Of a stretch of DNA of 64,000 nt, positions 29,893 to 40,978 are shown one piece after another. The position numbers and the translations under genes are program-made. The notes under the pieces are model-generated. The model ran no database searches and was not told the origin of the DNA. It saw only the letters and a program-made list of their open reading frames with translations. The stretch comes from Chitinophagaceae bacterium. GTDB lineage: Bacteria > Bacteroidota > Bacteroidia > Chitinophagales > UBA10324. How positions within the stretch are numbered: the first letter of the stretch is position 1; each line of letters opens with the position of its first letter. The DNA is taken from assembly GCA_947469485.1 (NCBI GenBank), contig CANIPU010000001.1, forward strand, positions 170,001-234,000. The letters are read 5' to 3'.

Positions 29893-30468
29893 TCAGGATT
29901 TCTGGGTTTTGGGATCAGATTTTTTCACCTTTTTACCTGGAGCTTTGAATTTCTTTGTAGCGGCAAAACCAGCCAGAGCTTGAACAAGAAAAAATATTCC
30001 TGCAGGCAAAGCAATGAATAAAGAAAACACTCCCAATAATCTGTTTTCTTCACCGATCATTAAAAAATAAGGTATAATAATTAGCACTATTGCTGCTGCA
30101 AATTCTGCTATAAACATAACATATGGAGAAGTATGAGTACTCTGGTAAAATTTTGTTCTTGTAAATTCCTTATAAGGCAATCTTGCATGCACTGTTGCTC
30201 TTTCTCTTGCAACAACTATCCAATGTTTAAATGGAGTATATGTTTCTGGGTTATGATAGGTATTTAAATCCTCTTCAAACAACTCACGGGTTTTATGATG
30301 AATTAGAATATCATAAGCTTCGTTTACCAAAATAAATTGTTGTTCAGCATCCGATGTAGAGTTAAATTCAGGATGAGTTTCTTTAGCCCTCCTTCTGAAC
30401 GCGCCTTTGATTTCCATGTCACTGGCATCATGTTCCACACCTAAAACTTTGCAGTAATCTTTAAACAT
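29893..30468 (-). CDS. DnaJ (J-domain) membrane protein
   Basis: N-terminal J-domain-like DYCKVLGVEHDASDMEIKGAFRRRAKETHPEFN...FILVNEAYDIL (HPE variant), C-terminal two TM segments. Confidence 0.8.
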   Translation of the reverse strand: MFKDYCKVLGVEHDASDMEIKGAFRRRAKETHPEFNSTSDAEQQFILVNEAYDILIHHKTRELFEEDLNTYHNPETYTPFKHWIVVARERATVHARLPYKEFTRTKFYQSTHTSPYVMFIAEFAAAIVLIIIPYFLMIGEENRLLGVFSLFIALPAGIFFLVQALAGFAATKKFKAPGKKVKKSDPKTQKS

Positions 30469-30645
30469 GGTTTAAAATTTTTTTAAAAGTAACAATAGAT
30501 GATATAAATGTAACTGATTATCAGTAATTTTTTAACAAACGGTTTGTTTAAGTGTTGTGAATAACGGTCGAGTTCAGATTGTATTGTCCGAAGTTTTGTC
30601 ATTTGTCCGTTACATTTGTGCCTTCTAAAATCAAAAATCCAAGAA

Positions 30646-33513
30646 ATGTCAAGTTCTTTTTTGCGTCGTCATATCGGTCCGAATAAAACTGAAACGAAAG
30701 AAATGCTTAAATCAATTGGTGTATCGTCATTAGACCAATTAATAAAAGAAACCATTCCGTCTTCAATTCTTACCGATAAAAAATTAAATCTTCCAGAAGC
30801 GTTAAGCGAGTTTGAATATCTTAAGGAGATGAAAAAAATTGCTTCTAAGAACCAGGTTTTTCGCACTTATATTGGTATGGGATATTATAACACAATTACT
30901 CCTTCAGTTATACTTCGAAATATTTTTGAAAATCCGGGATGGTACACTCAATATACTCCTTATCAGGCAGAAATTGCTCAGGGAAGATTAGAGATGCTTC
31001 TTAATTTTCAAACAATGGTTTGCGATTTAACAGGATTACCTGTAAGCAATGCTTCTTTATTAGATGAAGGCACAGCCGCAAGTGAAGCTATGACATTATT
31101 ATTTCATGCAAATGGAAAAGAAGAAATTAAAAATACTTTTCTGGTTGCTGATAATTGCCTTCCTCAAACAATCGATATTTTAAAAACGAGAGCACTTCCG
31201 TTAGATATTGAATTAGTGGTTTCCTCTCCTGATAAATTTAATTTCAACGAAAAAGTATTTGGCTGTATTATTCAATATCCTGATGCTTATGGTGCAGTAA
31301 AAGATTACTCTTCTTTAATTGAAGAAGCAAACAAATGCGGGGTAAAAGTGGTAATGGCTGTTGATTTGCTCGCGTTAACCTTATTAAAATCACCTGGTGA
31401 ATTAGGTGCTGATATCGCAATTGGTTCAGCACAACGATTCGGAGTTCCACTTGGATTTGGTGGTCCTCATGCTGCCTTCTTTGCTGCAAAAGATGAGTAT
31501 AAAAGATTAATGCCTGGAAGAATTATAGGTGTTTCGATTGACGCTCAAGGTCATCCTGCTTACAGAATGAGTTTGCAAACCCGTGAACAACATATTAGAA
31601 GAGAAAAAGCAACTTCAAATATTTGTACTGCACAGGCTTTACTTGCAAACATGGCTGCAGCTTACGCTATTTATCATGGTGCTGATGGCTTAAAGACTAT
31701 TGCATCTAAAATCTCCGGTCTTACTCAAGCACTTGCAACTGGGATTGAAAAGACATCAAAAGAGTTTGAAGTCATAGAAAATAATTATTTTGATACACTT
31801 TATATAAAAGTTCCACAAACCGAAACCTTAAAAGTACTTTCTGAAGCAAGTGAAATTAATTTCAGAATAATTGATGACAGACACATTGGAATTTCACTCG
31901 ATGAAACAACCACTGAAAAGGATGTAAATGATATATTGAACTTATTCAGCAAAGCTTGTGAAGGCATTCCGATGAAAGTTTCAGTTTCTAACGAATTAAA
32001 AAATATCCCAGGTTCATTAAACAGAAATTCTCCTTACCTAACCCATCCTGTTTTCAATCATCATCATTCAGAATCTCAGATGATGCGCTACTTAAAGCAA
32101 CTTGAGAACAAAGACCTTTCTTTAAATACAAGTATGATTTCTTTAGGAAGTTGTACAATGAAACTTAATGCTGCAACTGAAATGATGCCTTTAAGCTGGC
32201 CTGAGTTTTCATCAATTCATCCATTTGCTCCAGCTAAACAAACTATAGGATATCTTGAAATAATCACTCAACTCGAAAATTATTTATGTGCCGTTACAGG
32301 TTTTGATGCTTGTTCATTACAACCAAACTCAGGTGCTCAAGGCGAATATGCCGGCCTGCTTGTTATAATGGCTTATCATAAAGACAGAAATGAAAGTCAC
32401 AGAAATATTGCTCTAATACCATCATCTGCACATGGAACAAATCCTGCAAGCGCCGTGATGGCCGGAATGAAGGTAGTGGTGACTAAGTGTGATGAAAAAG
32501 GGAATATTGATGTTGCCGATTTAAGACAAAAGGCTGAAGAACATAAAAATGATCTGGCTTGCCTGATGGTAACTTATCCTTCAACACATGGTGTGTTTGA
32601 AGAAAGCATTAATGAAATTTGCGAAATCATTCAAACAAATGGTGGCTTGGTTTATATGGATGGTGCAAATATGAATGCGCAGGTTGGGCTTACATCGCCT
32701 GCAACCATTGGTGCTGATGTGAACCATATTAATCTTCATAAAACATTTGCTATTCCTCATGGTGGCGGTGGCCCCGGAATGGGCCCTATTTGTGTAAACA
32801 AAAAATTAGCTCCTTATCTACCCGGACACCCTGTTGTTAAAACAGGTGGAGAAAAAGCAATTCACTCTGTTAGTTCTGCTCCCTGGGGAAGTGCTTCAAT
32901 ATTGCTTATTTCTTATGGCTATATAAGGCTACTTGGTGCTGATGGTTGTGCTGATGCAACCCGATATGCAATTTTAAATGCTAATTATATAAAGAGTTTA
33001 CTTGAAAAAGAGTTCAGTATTTTATTTCAGGGAACTAATGGAAGATGCGCACATGAAATGATTGTTGATATGCGCGAATTCAAGAAGTTTGGAGTTGAAG
33101 TTGAGGACATTGCTAAAAGATTAATTGACTACTGTTTTCATGCTCCAACTGTTTCATTTCCTGTTGCAGGAACCTTGATGATAGAACCAACTGAGAGTGA
33201 AGACAAAGAAGAACTTGATCGTTTTTGCAATGCTCTTATTTCTATAAGAAAAGAAATTATGGAGATTGCAGAAGGTGCGGCAGATAAGGATGACAACTTA
33301 TTACATAACGCTCCTCATACGGCTGCTTCAGTAATTGCTGATGAATGGAATCATCCGTACTCGCGCTCAAGAGCTGCTTTTCCACTCCCATATGTAATGA
33401 AAAATAAATTCTGGGCTTCAGTTGCAAGAATTAATAATACGCATGGCGACCGCAATTTAATTTGCGTTTGTCCACCGATTGAAAACTACATGGAGGAAGC
33501 AGTTGCTAACTAA
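30646..33513 (+). CDS. gcvP: Glycine dehydrogenase (decarboxylating), glycine cleavage P protein
   Basis: FLRRHIGPN, LGSCTMKLNAATEMMPLSWPEFSSIHPFAP, INLHKTFAIPHGGGGPGMGPI PLP site; start set at 30646. Confidence 0.97.
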   Translation: MSSSFLRRHIGPNKTETKEMLKSIGVSSLDQLIKETIPSSILTDKKLNLPEALSEFEYLKEMKKIASKNQVFRTYIGMGYYNTITPSVILRNIFENPGWYTQYTPYQAEIAQGRLEMLLNFQTMVCDLTGLPVSNASLLDEGTAASEAMTLLFHANGKEEIKNTFLVADNCLPQTIDILKTRALPLDIELVVSSPDKFNFNEKVFGCIIQYPDAYGAVKDYSSLIEEANKCGVKVVMAVDLLALTLLKSPGELGADIAIGSAQRFGVPLGFGGPHAAFFAAKDEYKRLMPGRIIGVSIDAQGHPAYRMSLQTREQHIRREKATSNICTAQALLANMAAAYAIYHGADGLKTIASKISGLTQALATGIEKTSKEFEVIENNYFDTLYIKVPQTETLKVLSEASEINFRIIDDRHIGISLDETTTEKDVNDILNLFSKACEGIPMKVSVSNELKNIPGSLNRNSPYLTHPVFNHHHSESQMMRYLKQLENKDLSLNTSMISLGSCTMKLNAATEMMPLSWPEFSSIHPFAPAKQTIGYLEIITQLENYLCAVTGFDACSLQPNSGAQGEYAGLLVIMAYHKDRNESHRNIALIPSSAHGTNPASAVMAGMKVVVTKCDEKGNIDVADLRQKAEEHKNDLACLMVTYPSTHGVFEESINEICEIIQTNGGLVYMDGANMNAQVGLTSPATIGADVNHINLHKTFAIPHGGGGPGMGPICVNKKLAPYLPGHPVVKTGGEKAIHSVSSAPWGSASILLISYGYIRLLGADGCADATRYAILNANYIKSLLEKEFSILFQGTNGRCAHEMIVDMREFKKFGVEVEDIAKRLIDYCFHAPTVSFPVAGTLMIEPTESEDKEELDRFCNALISIRKEIMEIAEGAADKDDNLLHNAPHTAASVIADEWNHPYSRSRAAFPLPYVMKNKFWASVARINNTHGDRNLICVCPPIENYMEEAVAN

Positions 33514-33562
33514 TGTCGATTTGTTTTTACTTATAAAAGATTTGTAATTTTTTTATAAACTG

Positions 33563-33605
33563 AAATCCGAAAAAGCTTCGATGAAGTTTTTTCGGATTTT
33601 TTATT
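33563..33605 (+). terminator. Intrinsic terminator after gcvP
   Basis: AAATCCGAAAAAgCTTC-GAT-GAAGtTTTTTCGGATTT then TTTT. Confidence 0.85.
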
Positions 33606-33716
33606 GATATAAAGTTCATACCGATAGAAAAATTGCGTAATCGTTTTTGTCATATTTCACTTTGCATTCATACTTTCGATTCTTTCTTTTTAATTTTTAG
33701 CTAAAAACTCTCTGCT

Positions 33717-35354
33717 ATGAAAAAAACACTTCGCACATTTCCGTTTATTGTATTTCTATTTTCATTTCAGTTTTTATTTCATGAATTATCATTTGCGCAA
33801 ATGCCTAATCCTGCATTGGTGGGTTACTGGCACAACTGGAACGATGCAGGCGCTCCATATATTCATTTGAATGCTATTGACCCAAGATATAATGTGATAG
33901 AGATTTCATTCGCTGTACCAATTACCGGAACTGATTACAATATGCAGTTTACTCCTGACCAGGTTTCGCAGGCAACTTTAATTTCTCAGATTCAAACCTT
34001 GCAAAGTCAAGGAAAGAAAATTCTGATCAGCATGGGTGGCGCAACTTCATCCATCTCACTGGATAATTTAAATGAGAAAAATATTTTCGTCAATTCAATG
34101 CTTAATATAATAAACACCTATGGTTTCGACGGAATTGACATTGACTTTGAAGGAGGTTCTATTACGACAACAGGTGGAACAATTTCAAATCCAACAGATG
34201 CAAAAATTCTGAATCTTATTGATGCAATTAAACAAATCATGCAGAGCTATCACACTTCACATAATAAAAAATTATTGCTCACAATGGCTCCTGAAACTGC
34301 ATTTGTGCAAGGTGGTCAATCATCTTATGGGAGCATATGGGGTGCATATCTTCCTGTGATTCATGCCTTACGCGATTCATTAGATATTTTACAAGTGCAG
34401 TTATACAACAGTGGTTCGATGTATGGTATTGATGGAAACATTTATACGCAAGGCACTGCTGATTTTATTATTGCGATGACCGATGCAGTTATACATGGAT
34501 TCAATACTTCCGGTGGAATGTTTGTTGGATTACCTGCGAGTAAAGTTGCAATTGGGTTACCATCTTGTTCATCAGCTGCTGGAGGTGGATATACTGATAC
34601 CGCAATAGTTAAAGATGCAATTGATTATTTACGCGGAACGGGAATTAAACCAGGCTCTTATACGCTCTCTATAGCGGGTGGTTATCCTACACTTCGCGGT
34701 ATGATGACATGGTCAATAAATTGGGATGCAGTGAGTACATGTAATGGTACTTACTCTTTTGCAACAAATTATCAGAGAATTTTTTCTACAAACACTTGCA
34801 GTACCTGCCCGACACCAACTAATTTGTTTGCAAATAATATAACAGCTTCTTCAGCATCTTTAACTTGGTCAACCAACACATGTGCTGTTGCCTACCAGAT
34901 AATCTACAGAAAAACAGGAACAACAACCTGGACTTCTAAAAACATTAATACAAATACAGGATTAAAAACAATTACTGCATTACTATCTTCAACCTCATAT
35001 CAATGGAAAGCAAGAAGCAAGTGCAGCTTAAACCCTGTTGTTTGGAGTCCGTGGAGTACACTAAAGACATTTACCACCCCTGCAATGAAAACTGAATCGG
35101 AGCCGATTATTTCCGAAATAAAAATTTACCCGAACCCTGTTTCTCAGCAATTGTTTTTGGAGATGCCAGTTTATGAAGAAATAAAATTTCTGGAAATATT
35201 AAATTCATTGGGGGAAAAAGAGAGAAATGTTTCATATACACCCATGTCTCATGGTGCATTATTGAATGTAGAACAACTTGCACCCGGATTTTACTTCATT
35301 TCAGTTGCAACTTTGTCTGGAAATATTTTCAGGCAAAAATTTATAAAAGATTAG
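33717..35354 (+). CDS. GH18 chitinase with fibronectin type III domain and T9SS sorting domain
   Basis: Catalytic DxxDxDxE motif in YGFDGIDIDFEGG; FN3 segment ...ASLTWSTNTCAVAYQIIYRKTGTTTW...; C-terminal IYPNPVSQQLFLEM...PGFYFISVATLSGNIFRQKFIKD. Confidence 0.9.
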   Translation: MKKTLRTFPFIVFLFSFQFLFHELSFAQMPNPALVGYWHNWNDAGAPYIHLNAIDPRYNVIEISFAVPITGTDYNMQFTPDQVSQATLISQIQTLQSQGKKILISMGGATSSISLDNLNEKNIFVNSMLNIINTYGFDGIDIDFEGGSITTTGGTISNPTDAKILNLIDAIKQIMQSYHTSHNKKLLLTMAPETAFVQGGQSSYGSIWGAYLPVIHALRDSLDILQVQLYNSGSMYGIDGNIYTQGTADFIIAMTDAVIHGFNTSGGMFVGLPASKVAIGLPSCSSAAGGGYTDTAIVKDAIDYLRGTGIKPGSYTLSIAGGYPTLRGMMTWSINWDAVSTCNGTYSFATNYQRIFSTNTCSTCPTPTNLFANNITASSASLTWSTNTCAVAYQIIYRKTGTTTWTSKNINTNTGLKTITALLSSTSYQWKARSKCSLNPVVWSPWSTLKTFTTPAMKTESEPIISEIKIYPNPVSQQLFLEMPVYEEIKFLEILNSLGEKERNVSYTPMSHGALLNVEQLAPGFYFISVATLSGNIFRQKFIKD

Positions 35355-35419
35355 TTGAATTTGTTCAGGCACATATTCTCTTCAATTAATAATACAATTT
35401 CATTTCTTTGTTGCCAGAA

Positions 35420-36295
35420 ATGAAAGACAAAATAAAATTAATTGAATGCCCCCGCGATGCCATGCAGGGATTGAAAGCATTCATTCCAACAGAAGAAAAA
35501 ATTTCATATCTCAATTCACTATTGTCAATTGGATTCGACACTCTTGATTTTGGAAGTTTTGTTTCACCGTCTGCTATTCCGCAATTAGCTGATACTGCGT
35601 TGTTAATTCCTAAATTAAATTTAGATAATTCAAAAACAAAACTACTTGCCATAATAGCAAATGTTCGTGGCGCTAGAGAAGCGAATATGTTCGAGCATAT
35701 TTCATTTATGGGTTTTCCGTTTTCCATTTCCGAAACTTTTCAGAAAAGGAACACGAATTCGACCATTGAAGAATCATTCAGTACCGTTGAGCAATCATGG
35801 AATATTTGTGACCGCAGCGGAAAGCAATTAGTCGTTTACCTGAGCATGGGTTTTGGAAATCCGTATGGCGATAAATGGAATTCAGAAATCGTTATGCAAT
35901 GGACCAAGCGATTGGTGCAGTTGGGAGTAAAAATTATTTCGCTGGCTGATACAGTCGGGATTGCAAAACCTGATGACATTTCTAATTTATACAAACAATT
36001 AATTCCTGAATTTCCTTCTGTTGAATTCGGTGGGCACTTTCATACAAAACCAAATGAATGGAGAGAGAAAATTGAAGCTGCCTATAATAACGGATGCAGA
36101 AGATTTGATGGTGCATTAAAAGGTTATGGTGGATGCCCGATGGCTGACGATGAATTAATAGGAAATATGCCAACCGAAAATCTCATTTCTTTTGCAGAAG
36201 AAAATAAAATCAATTCAGAGTTAAATAAAACAGAATTATTGTCAGCGTTGAACTCTGCTGATCAATTATTTTCAAAATACAATCAGCATATTTAA
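35420..36295 (+). CDS. Hydroxymethylglutaryl-CoA lyase
   Basis: IECPRDAMQGLKAFIPTEEKISYLNSLL, LADTVGIAKPDDI, GGHFHTKPNEWREKIEAAYNNGCRRFDGALKGYGGCPMA. Confidence 0.9.
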   Translation: MKDKIKLIECPRDAMQGLKAFIPTEEKISYLNSLLSIGFDTLDFGSFVSPSAIPQLADTALLIPKLNLDNSKTKLLAIIANVRGAREANMFEHISFMGFPFSISETFQKRNTNSTIEESFSTVEQSWNICDRSGKQLVVYLSMGFGNPYGDKWNSEIVMQWTKRLVQLGVKIISLADTVGIAKPDDISNLYKQLIPEFPSVEFGGHFHTKPNEWREKIEAAYNNGCRRFDGALKGYGGCPMADDELIGNMPTENLISFAEENKINSELNKTELLSALNSADQLFSKYNQHI

Positions 36296-36310
36296 TTTAT
36301 TAATAGATAA

Positions 36311-37252
36311 ATGAAACTACCTAATTTTTTTATTGTTGGTTCGGCTAAATCAGGAACAACTTCTATATATAATTACTTAAAACAACACCCTGATATTTTC
36401 ATGTCCCCTATAAAGGAGACACATCATTTCTCAACAGATATTGACAGCTCAAAATTTCGTCCGGATTATGCCGCCAACCTAAATATAAATATTGATTCCT
36501 GGCTTGATGGTGACCAAAAGAAAGAAATCTTTCATGCCTTTGTGAAAGACTGGGATAAATATTTAAAGCTTTTCAAAAATTCAGAAAATCAGAAAGCAAT
36601 TGGTGAAGTCACTAATTCCTACTTATATTCAAAAGAGGCTGCAAAAAATATTCGAAGCAAATTTCCTGAAGGTAAAATCATAATGATTCTACGAAACCCG
36701 GTGGAGCGGGCATTTAGTCATTTTCTTATGGATTTAAAAAGCGGATTAGAAACAGGCAGTTTTTTAGAGGCCTTTAAAAAAGATATGGCTAAATCAAATA
36801 AAGGCTGGGGAATATCAAATGTTTATTACGAAATTGGAATGTATTATGAACAGGTAAAAAGATATTTAACTATATTTCCTCAAGAGCAGATAAAAATTAT
36901 ATTGTATGATGATTATAGAAACGACGCAATAAAAACACTGAAGGAGATTTGCAATTTTTTAAATATTGATTCCAATTTTGAATTTGAATTTTCAAAAGAA
37001 CACAACAAAGCAATGATTCCAAAATCAGGTGCAGTTGCTTTAATGATGCGTCAAAAAGGACTCAAGGTTTTCGCAAAAAAAATATTTCCAAAATCCTGGA
37101 AAAATATTATTTCAAAAATATTTTTTACGAATAAAAATCTTCCGAAACTTTCTGTCGATGACAGAAAATATTTAATTGAATTATATAAGGAAGATATTCA
37201 AAAGTTAGCTCAGTTAATTAATCGCGATTTAACAATCTGGGTGAAAATCTGA
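36311..37252 (+). CDS. Sulfotransferase domain-containing protein
   Basis: FFIVGSAKSGTTSIYNYLKQHPDI (PAPS 5'-PSB loop), KIIMILRNPVERAFSHFLM. Confidence 0.93.
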   Translation: MKLPNFFIVGSAKSGTTSIYNYLKQHPDIFMSPIKETHHFSTDIDSSKFRPDYAANLNINIDSWLDGDQKKEIFHAFVKDWDKYLKLFKNSENQKAIGEVTNSYLYSKEAAKNIRSKFPEGKIIMILRNPVERAFSHFLMDLKSGLETGSFLEAFKKDMAKSNKGWGISNVYYEIGMYYEQVKRYLTIFPQEQIKIILYDDYRNDAIKTLKEICNFLNIDSNFEFEFSKEHNKAMIPKSGAVALMMRQKGLKVFAKKIFPKSWKNIISKIFFTNKNLPKLSVDDRKYLIELYKEDIQKLAQLINRDLTIWVKI

Positions 37253-37266
37253 TTAATTGAAAATTC

Positions 37267-37303
37267 AAAAAAAAAGGCAACAGAATTATCTGTCGCCTTT
37301 TTT
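37267..37303. terminator. Bidirectional intrinsic terminator
   Basis: A-rich, AAAGGCaACAGAattaTCTGTcGCCTTTTTT between convergent genes. Confidence 0.8.
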
Positions 37304-37319
37304 AATAATAATTCAAAGA

Positions 37320-38951
37320 TTAATTAGTCACAGGCATTTTCCCGAACCAGAGAGTTCTTCCGTTTTTAGTTTCACCAAAAAATACTATAGAATTTTTTTC
37401 ATCAATTGGCAAAAACATAAAACGATTATTTAAATAGTATGTATCCTGGCCGAATTGTGCAAAATCTCCAATTGTAGAGCCTCCGATATTTATTTTTGCT
37501 ACAGAGGGATATACAAGCATTTTATATTTAGATGCCCCCAATTCAGTTTCGGTTCTTAATCCTTTTATTTCAGCTATCATCCAATATGCACTTTTATTAT
37601 CATTAGTTTCAATCAGGCTCATGGAACAAGGGGCCATTTCTGCATACTTATTATTTTCATCGCGATGTACCCCGTATTGTGCTTTCAGCCTTCCGGTGTT
37701 ATCAAACTGGAACATAAGTGGATCTTCATACTTTCTTACTTTATCCTGATTCAAAGAAAAGTTTTGACCCATTATAAATATATCACCTGATGTAGTGTAC
37801 GATACATTGGCAAAAGCAAATTTCTTTCCCTTATATGCAGGTGACTTTTTTTGAGTTGGCGGTGTTTGTAATTTATTTTCAAATTCATCAATTGAAACGG
37901 AATTGATCCATGCAGTTTGCCCATTGGTAATTTTCATAATTTGAAAATGATCCCACTTTAATGTTTCAGGATCAAGACCGGCTGTCATCACCTGATTGAA
38001 ATATTTTTCATCGCCTTTAGACGGGCCAAAAATCACTATACTTCCTTGTATGTTAACCATAGCATTAACACCCCAAACCGACATCCCGGAAGTGAAACTT
38101 ACCTTAGTATCAATAACTCCTGTTGGATTACAACTGACAAATGTGTAATGCTTTGCATCTGTATCAGCAGCTTTGCTAAATCCTGCTCCACCCGCAGGAG
38201 CAAATAAAATTCCGAGATTGCTTGCCGATGCATCTTCATTTTCATCATCAGCACCTTCGCCGGCAATCAATTGTGATTTTACAATCACCTGTGGATTTTC
38301 AAAATCAAACGGACTATCCTGAACAATATCCAAATCTTTTGTAATTCTTAAGAAGTGAAATTTTTTCATGTACAAATAGGGATCAGAACCCTTTTGAATT
38401 TTTGCTTTCTCACCTACTAAAACCACAACATCACCTGTAACATCATTCTCTGCTTTAGAATAAACATAGTATTTATTTCCCTCGTCAGATTTTGGTTTCA
38501 GTTTTTCTAAAAGTTTTACATACTTATCATATCCTCCCCAAAACCAATTCCATTTATACGAAATCAGTTTGCGTTTCAACACCAATGTTCCCATTAAATT
38601 TCCTTCAACAGAAACTGCTTCAACTGAATAATTTTCTCCTTTGTATTTAAACCAGGTATACTTCACACTTGCTTTTTCGAATTCAATTTCGTCAGCAGTA
38701 ACTTTTATTAAATTGAATTTTGTATCGAACTGATAAGTTTCGAATTTTGCTTTTGTTTCGTTGGCCTTAGTCACATAAGTGAGTTCAATCACATTATTTG
38801 CTTCATCAATATTGATGTTTCCTAAATAGCCCCGATTAGCCTTGCCCGTTATCTCATAAGTTTTTTCAAGTGAAAGTGTTTGTGCCTTCCCATTGATGAA
38901 AAATAATGCTAATGCAATCAAAGTTGCCGCAATTCGTTTTAGTAGTTTCAT
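37320..38951 (-). CDS. Secreted hypothetical protein
   Basis: 543-aa ORF with signal peptide MKLLKRIAATLIALALFFINGKAQ; no recognised domain. Confidence 0.7.
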   Translation of the reverse strand: MKLLKRIAATLIALALFFINGKAQTLSLEKTYEITGKANRGYLGNINIDEANNVIELTYVTKANETKAKFETYQFDTKFNLIKVTADEIEFEKASVKYTWFKYKGENYSVEAVSVEGNLMGTLVLKRKLISYKWNWFWGGYDKYVKLLEKLKPKSDEGNKYYVYSKAENDVTGDVVVLVGEKAKIQKGSDPYLYMKKFHFLRITKDLDIVQDSPFDFENPQVIVKSQLIAGEGADDENEDASASNLGILFAPAGGAGFSKAADTDAKHYTFVSCNPTGVIDTKVSFTSGMSVWGVNAMVNIQGSIVIFGPSKGDEKYFNQVMTAGLDPETLKWDHFQIMKITNGQTAWINSVSIDEFENKLQTPPTQKKSPAYKGKKFAFANVSYTTSGDIFIMGQNFSLNQDKVRKYEDPLMFQFDNTGRLKAQYGVHRDENNKYAEMAPCSMSLIETNDNKSAYWMIAEIKGLRTETELGASKYKMLVYPSVAKINIGGSTIGDFAQFGQDTYYLNNRFMFLPIDEKNSIVFFGETKNGRTLWFGKMPVTN

Positions 38952-39048
38952 AAATTCATTTTATTTGAAACGAACTTAATGAGTTAAGTACAATAGTTAA
39001 ATGATATATGTCAACAAAAATTATTGAACTGGTCTAAACATAAAATAT

Positions 39049-39729
39049 TTATATGCATACAATTGGTATTCTACGATCACCAAAAATCACACTTCCCAAC
39101 CTAACCATGTTGCTTCCTTCTTCCACAGCAATTTTATAATCGCTGCTCATGCCCATTGATAAGGTTTTCATTTCAATATTATCTGAAGCATATTTTTTGG
39201 CGATAGTGTCAAACATTTTTTTCAATCCTTTAAACTCTTTTCTTACTTTTTTTTCATCATCACTATTAGTTGCCATTCCCATTAAGCCTTCGATTCGGAT
39301 GTTTTTCAATTTTGCAGTTTCCTTATTTTCAAAAAGAGAAAAACATTCTTCTTCACTTAATCCGAACTTAGTTTTTTCATCTGCAATAAAAACCTGCAAC
39401 AACACATTTTGAATCCGGGAATTTTTCAGTGCCTGCTTATTTATCTCCTGCAACAGCTTTAAACTGTCCACAGAGTGAATAAGCGATGCAAATGGAGCTA
39501 TAAATTTTACTTTATTGCTTTGCAAATGACCAACTAAGTGCCACTGTACATCGGGCGGCAACTGACATTCCTTCATCATTATTTCTTGTACTTTGTTTTC
39601 GCCAAACATCCGTTGTCCCTCCTTATACAATAAAGTGATACTTTCTACAGGATGGGTTTTACTGATAGCAACTAAACTCACTTTGCGTTCATTGCACCAT
39701 TTTTTTATTTCTAAGTAATTACTATCCAT
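39049..39729 (-). CDS. YggS family pyridoxal phosphate-dependent protein
   Basis: VSLVAISKTHPVESI, FGENKVQEIMMK, WHLVGHLQSNKVKFI, LSMGMSSDYKIAVEEGSNMVRLGSVIFG; start taken at MDSNYLEIKKW. Confidence 0.93.
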   Translation of the reverse strand: MDSNYLEIKKWCNERKVSLVAISKTHPVESITLLYKEGQRMFGENKVQEIMMKECQLPPDVQWHLVGHLQSNKVKFIAPFASLIHSVDSLKLLQEINKQALKNSRIQNVLLQVFIADEKTKFGLSEEECFSLFENKETAKLKNIRIEGLMGMATNSDDEKKVRKEFKGLKKMFDTIAKKYASDNIEMKTLSMGMSSDYKIAVEEGSNMVRLGSVIFGDRRIPIVCI

Positions 39730-39774
39730 AGATGTTCTTTTACTTTCAAAAACTACTTTTGTGATGTTATTCAA

Positions 39775-40215
39775 ATGAAATCTAAAATCACTGCACTATT
39801 AATTTTAATGCTATCTGCCTGTAATACTACAGTTTCACCATCTTTTTCAAATGAAAAAATTTCTAAAGAAAAAATGGTTGAAGTATTAATTGATATTCAT
39901 TTAGCTGAAGCTTCGTTTAATGTTATAGATAGAAATAAAAAAGCTGCTGACTCAACAATTTTAAATGAGTATTCCTCTATATTTAAAAAACACTCTGTGC
40001 TTCCGGAAGATTTTTTCAGCACTTACAATTATTATTTGGCTAACCCGGCTTTACTGGATTCCGCTTACGGCGAATTGGTTTCAAGAATAACGACTTTGCA
40101 AAGCCAGGCTTTAAAATCTCCAGAATTAAAAGTTCTTTCAGACACATCGGCATATAAAGACAGTCTTCGCAACCAAATGCTTCGAAAATTTAAATCTCAA
40201 AAAAAAGTACTTTAG
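39775..40215 (+). CDS. DUF4296 domain-containing lipoprotein
   Basis: Lipobox-like LILMLSACNTT; ISKEKMVEVLIDIHLAEASFNV...FSTYNYYLANPALLDSAYGELVSRI. Confidence 0.8.
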   Translation: MKSKITALLILMLSACNTTVSPSFSNEKISKEKMVEVLIDIHLAEASFNVIDRNKKAADSTILNEYSSIFKKHSVLPEDFFSTYNYYLANPALLDSAYGELVSRITTLQSQALKSPELKVLSDTSAYKDSLRNQMLRKFKSQKKVL

Positions 40216-40274
40216 AGTTTTATAAATACTTCAAACAATCACTTTTTCTATTTTCGCCATCCACAAAAATTCAA

Positions 40275-40973
40275 ATGACTACAGTTTATAAAGATGCAGC
40301 AAGTGCACTTTTCGATTTAAAAGATAATCAGACCATATTATTAGGCGGTTTTGGATTGAATGGAATTCCGGAAAATTGCATTGCTGAAATGGTTCGCAAA
40401 GGAATAAAAGGATTGACCTGCGTGAGCAACAATGCAGGAGTTGATGATTTCGGTTTGGGATTACTGTTACATACGCGCCAGATAAAAAAAATGATTTCTA
40501 GTTATGTTGGTGAGAATGCAGAATTCGAACGACAAATGCTTAGTGGCGAACTTGAGGTTGATTTAGTTCCGCAAGGCACACTCGCTGCACGAATTCAAAT
40601 GGCCGGAATGGGCATTCCTGCTTTTTTTACCCCGGCAGGTTACGGAACTGAGATAGCAATTGGAAAAGAAATTCGTGAGTTCAACGGAAAAAAATATTTG
40701 ATGGAGATGGCACTCAGCGGAGATTTTGCTATTGTGAAAGCATCGAAAGGAGATAAGTACGGAAATTTAGTTTTCAATAAAACCACAAAAAATTTTTCTA
40801 CCTCAATGGCGAAGGCAGGAAAAATTACAATTGCTGAAGTAGAACAATTAGTTGAGCCCGGTGAAATTGGTCCTGAAGAAATTGATGTTGCGGGAGTTTA
40901 TGTAAACAGGATTTTCGAAGGAAAAAATTATGAAAAGAGAATTGAAAGAAGAACTGTAGCAATTAAAAAGTAA
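40275..40973 (+). CDS. 3-oxoacid (acetoacetyl/succinyl) CoA-transferase subunit A
   Basis: [47 protein letters not shown]. Confidence 0.95.
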   Translation: MTTVYKDAASALFDLKDNQTILLGGFGLNGIPENCIAEMVRKGIKGLTCVSNNAGVDDFGLGLLLHTRQIKKMISSYVGENAEFERQMLSGELEVDLVPQGTLAARIQMAGMGIPAFFTPAGYGTEIAIGKEIREFNGKKYLMEMALSGDFAIVKASKGDKYGNLVFNKTTKNFSTSMAKAGKITIAEVEQLVEPGEIGPEEIDVAGVYVNRIFEGKNYEKRIERRTVAIKK

Positions 40974-40978
40974 AAATT

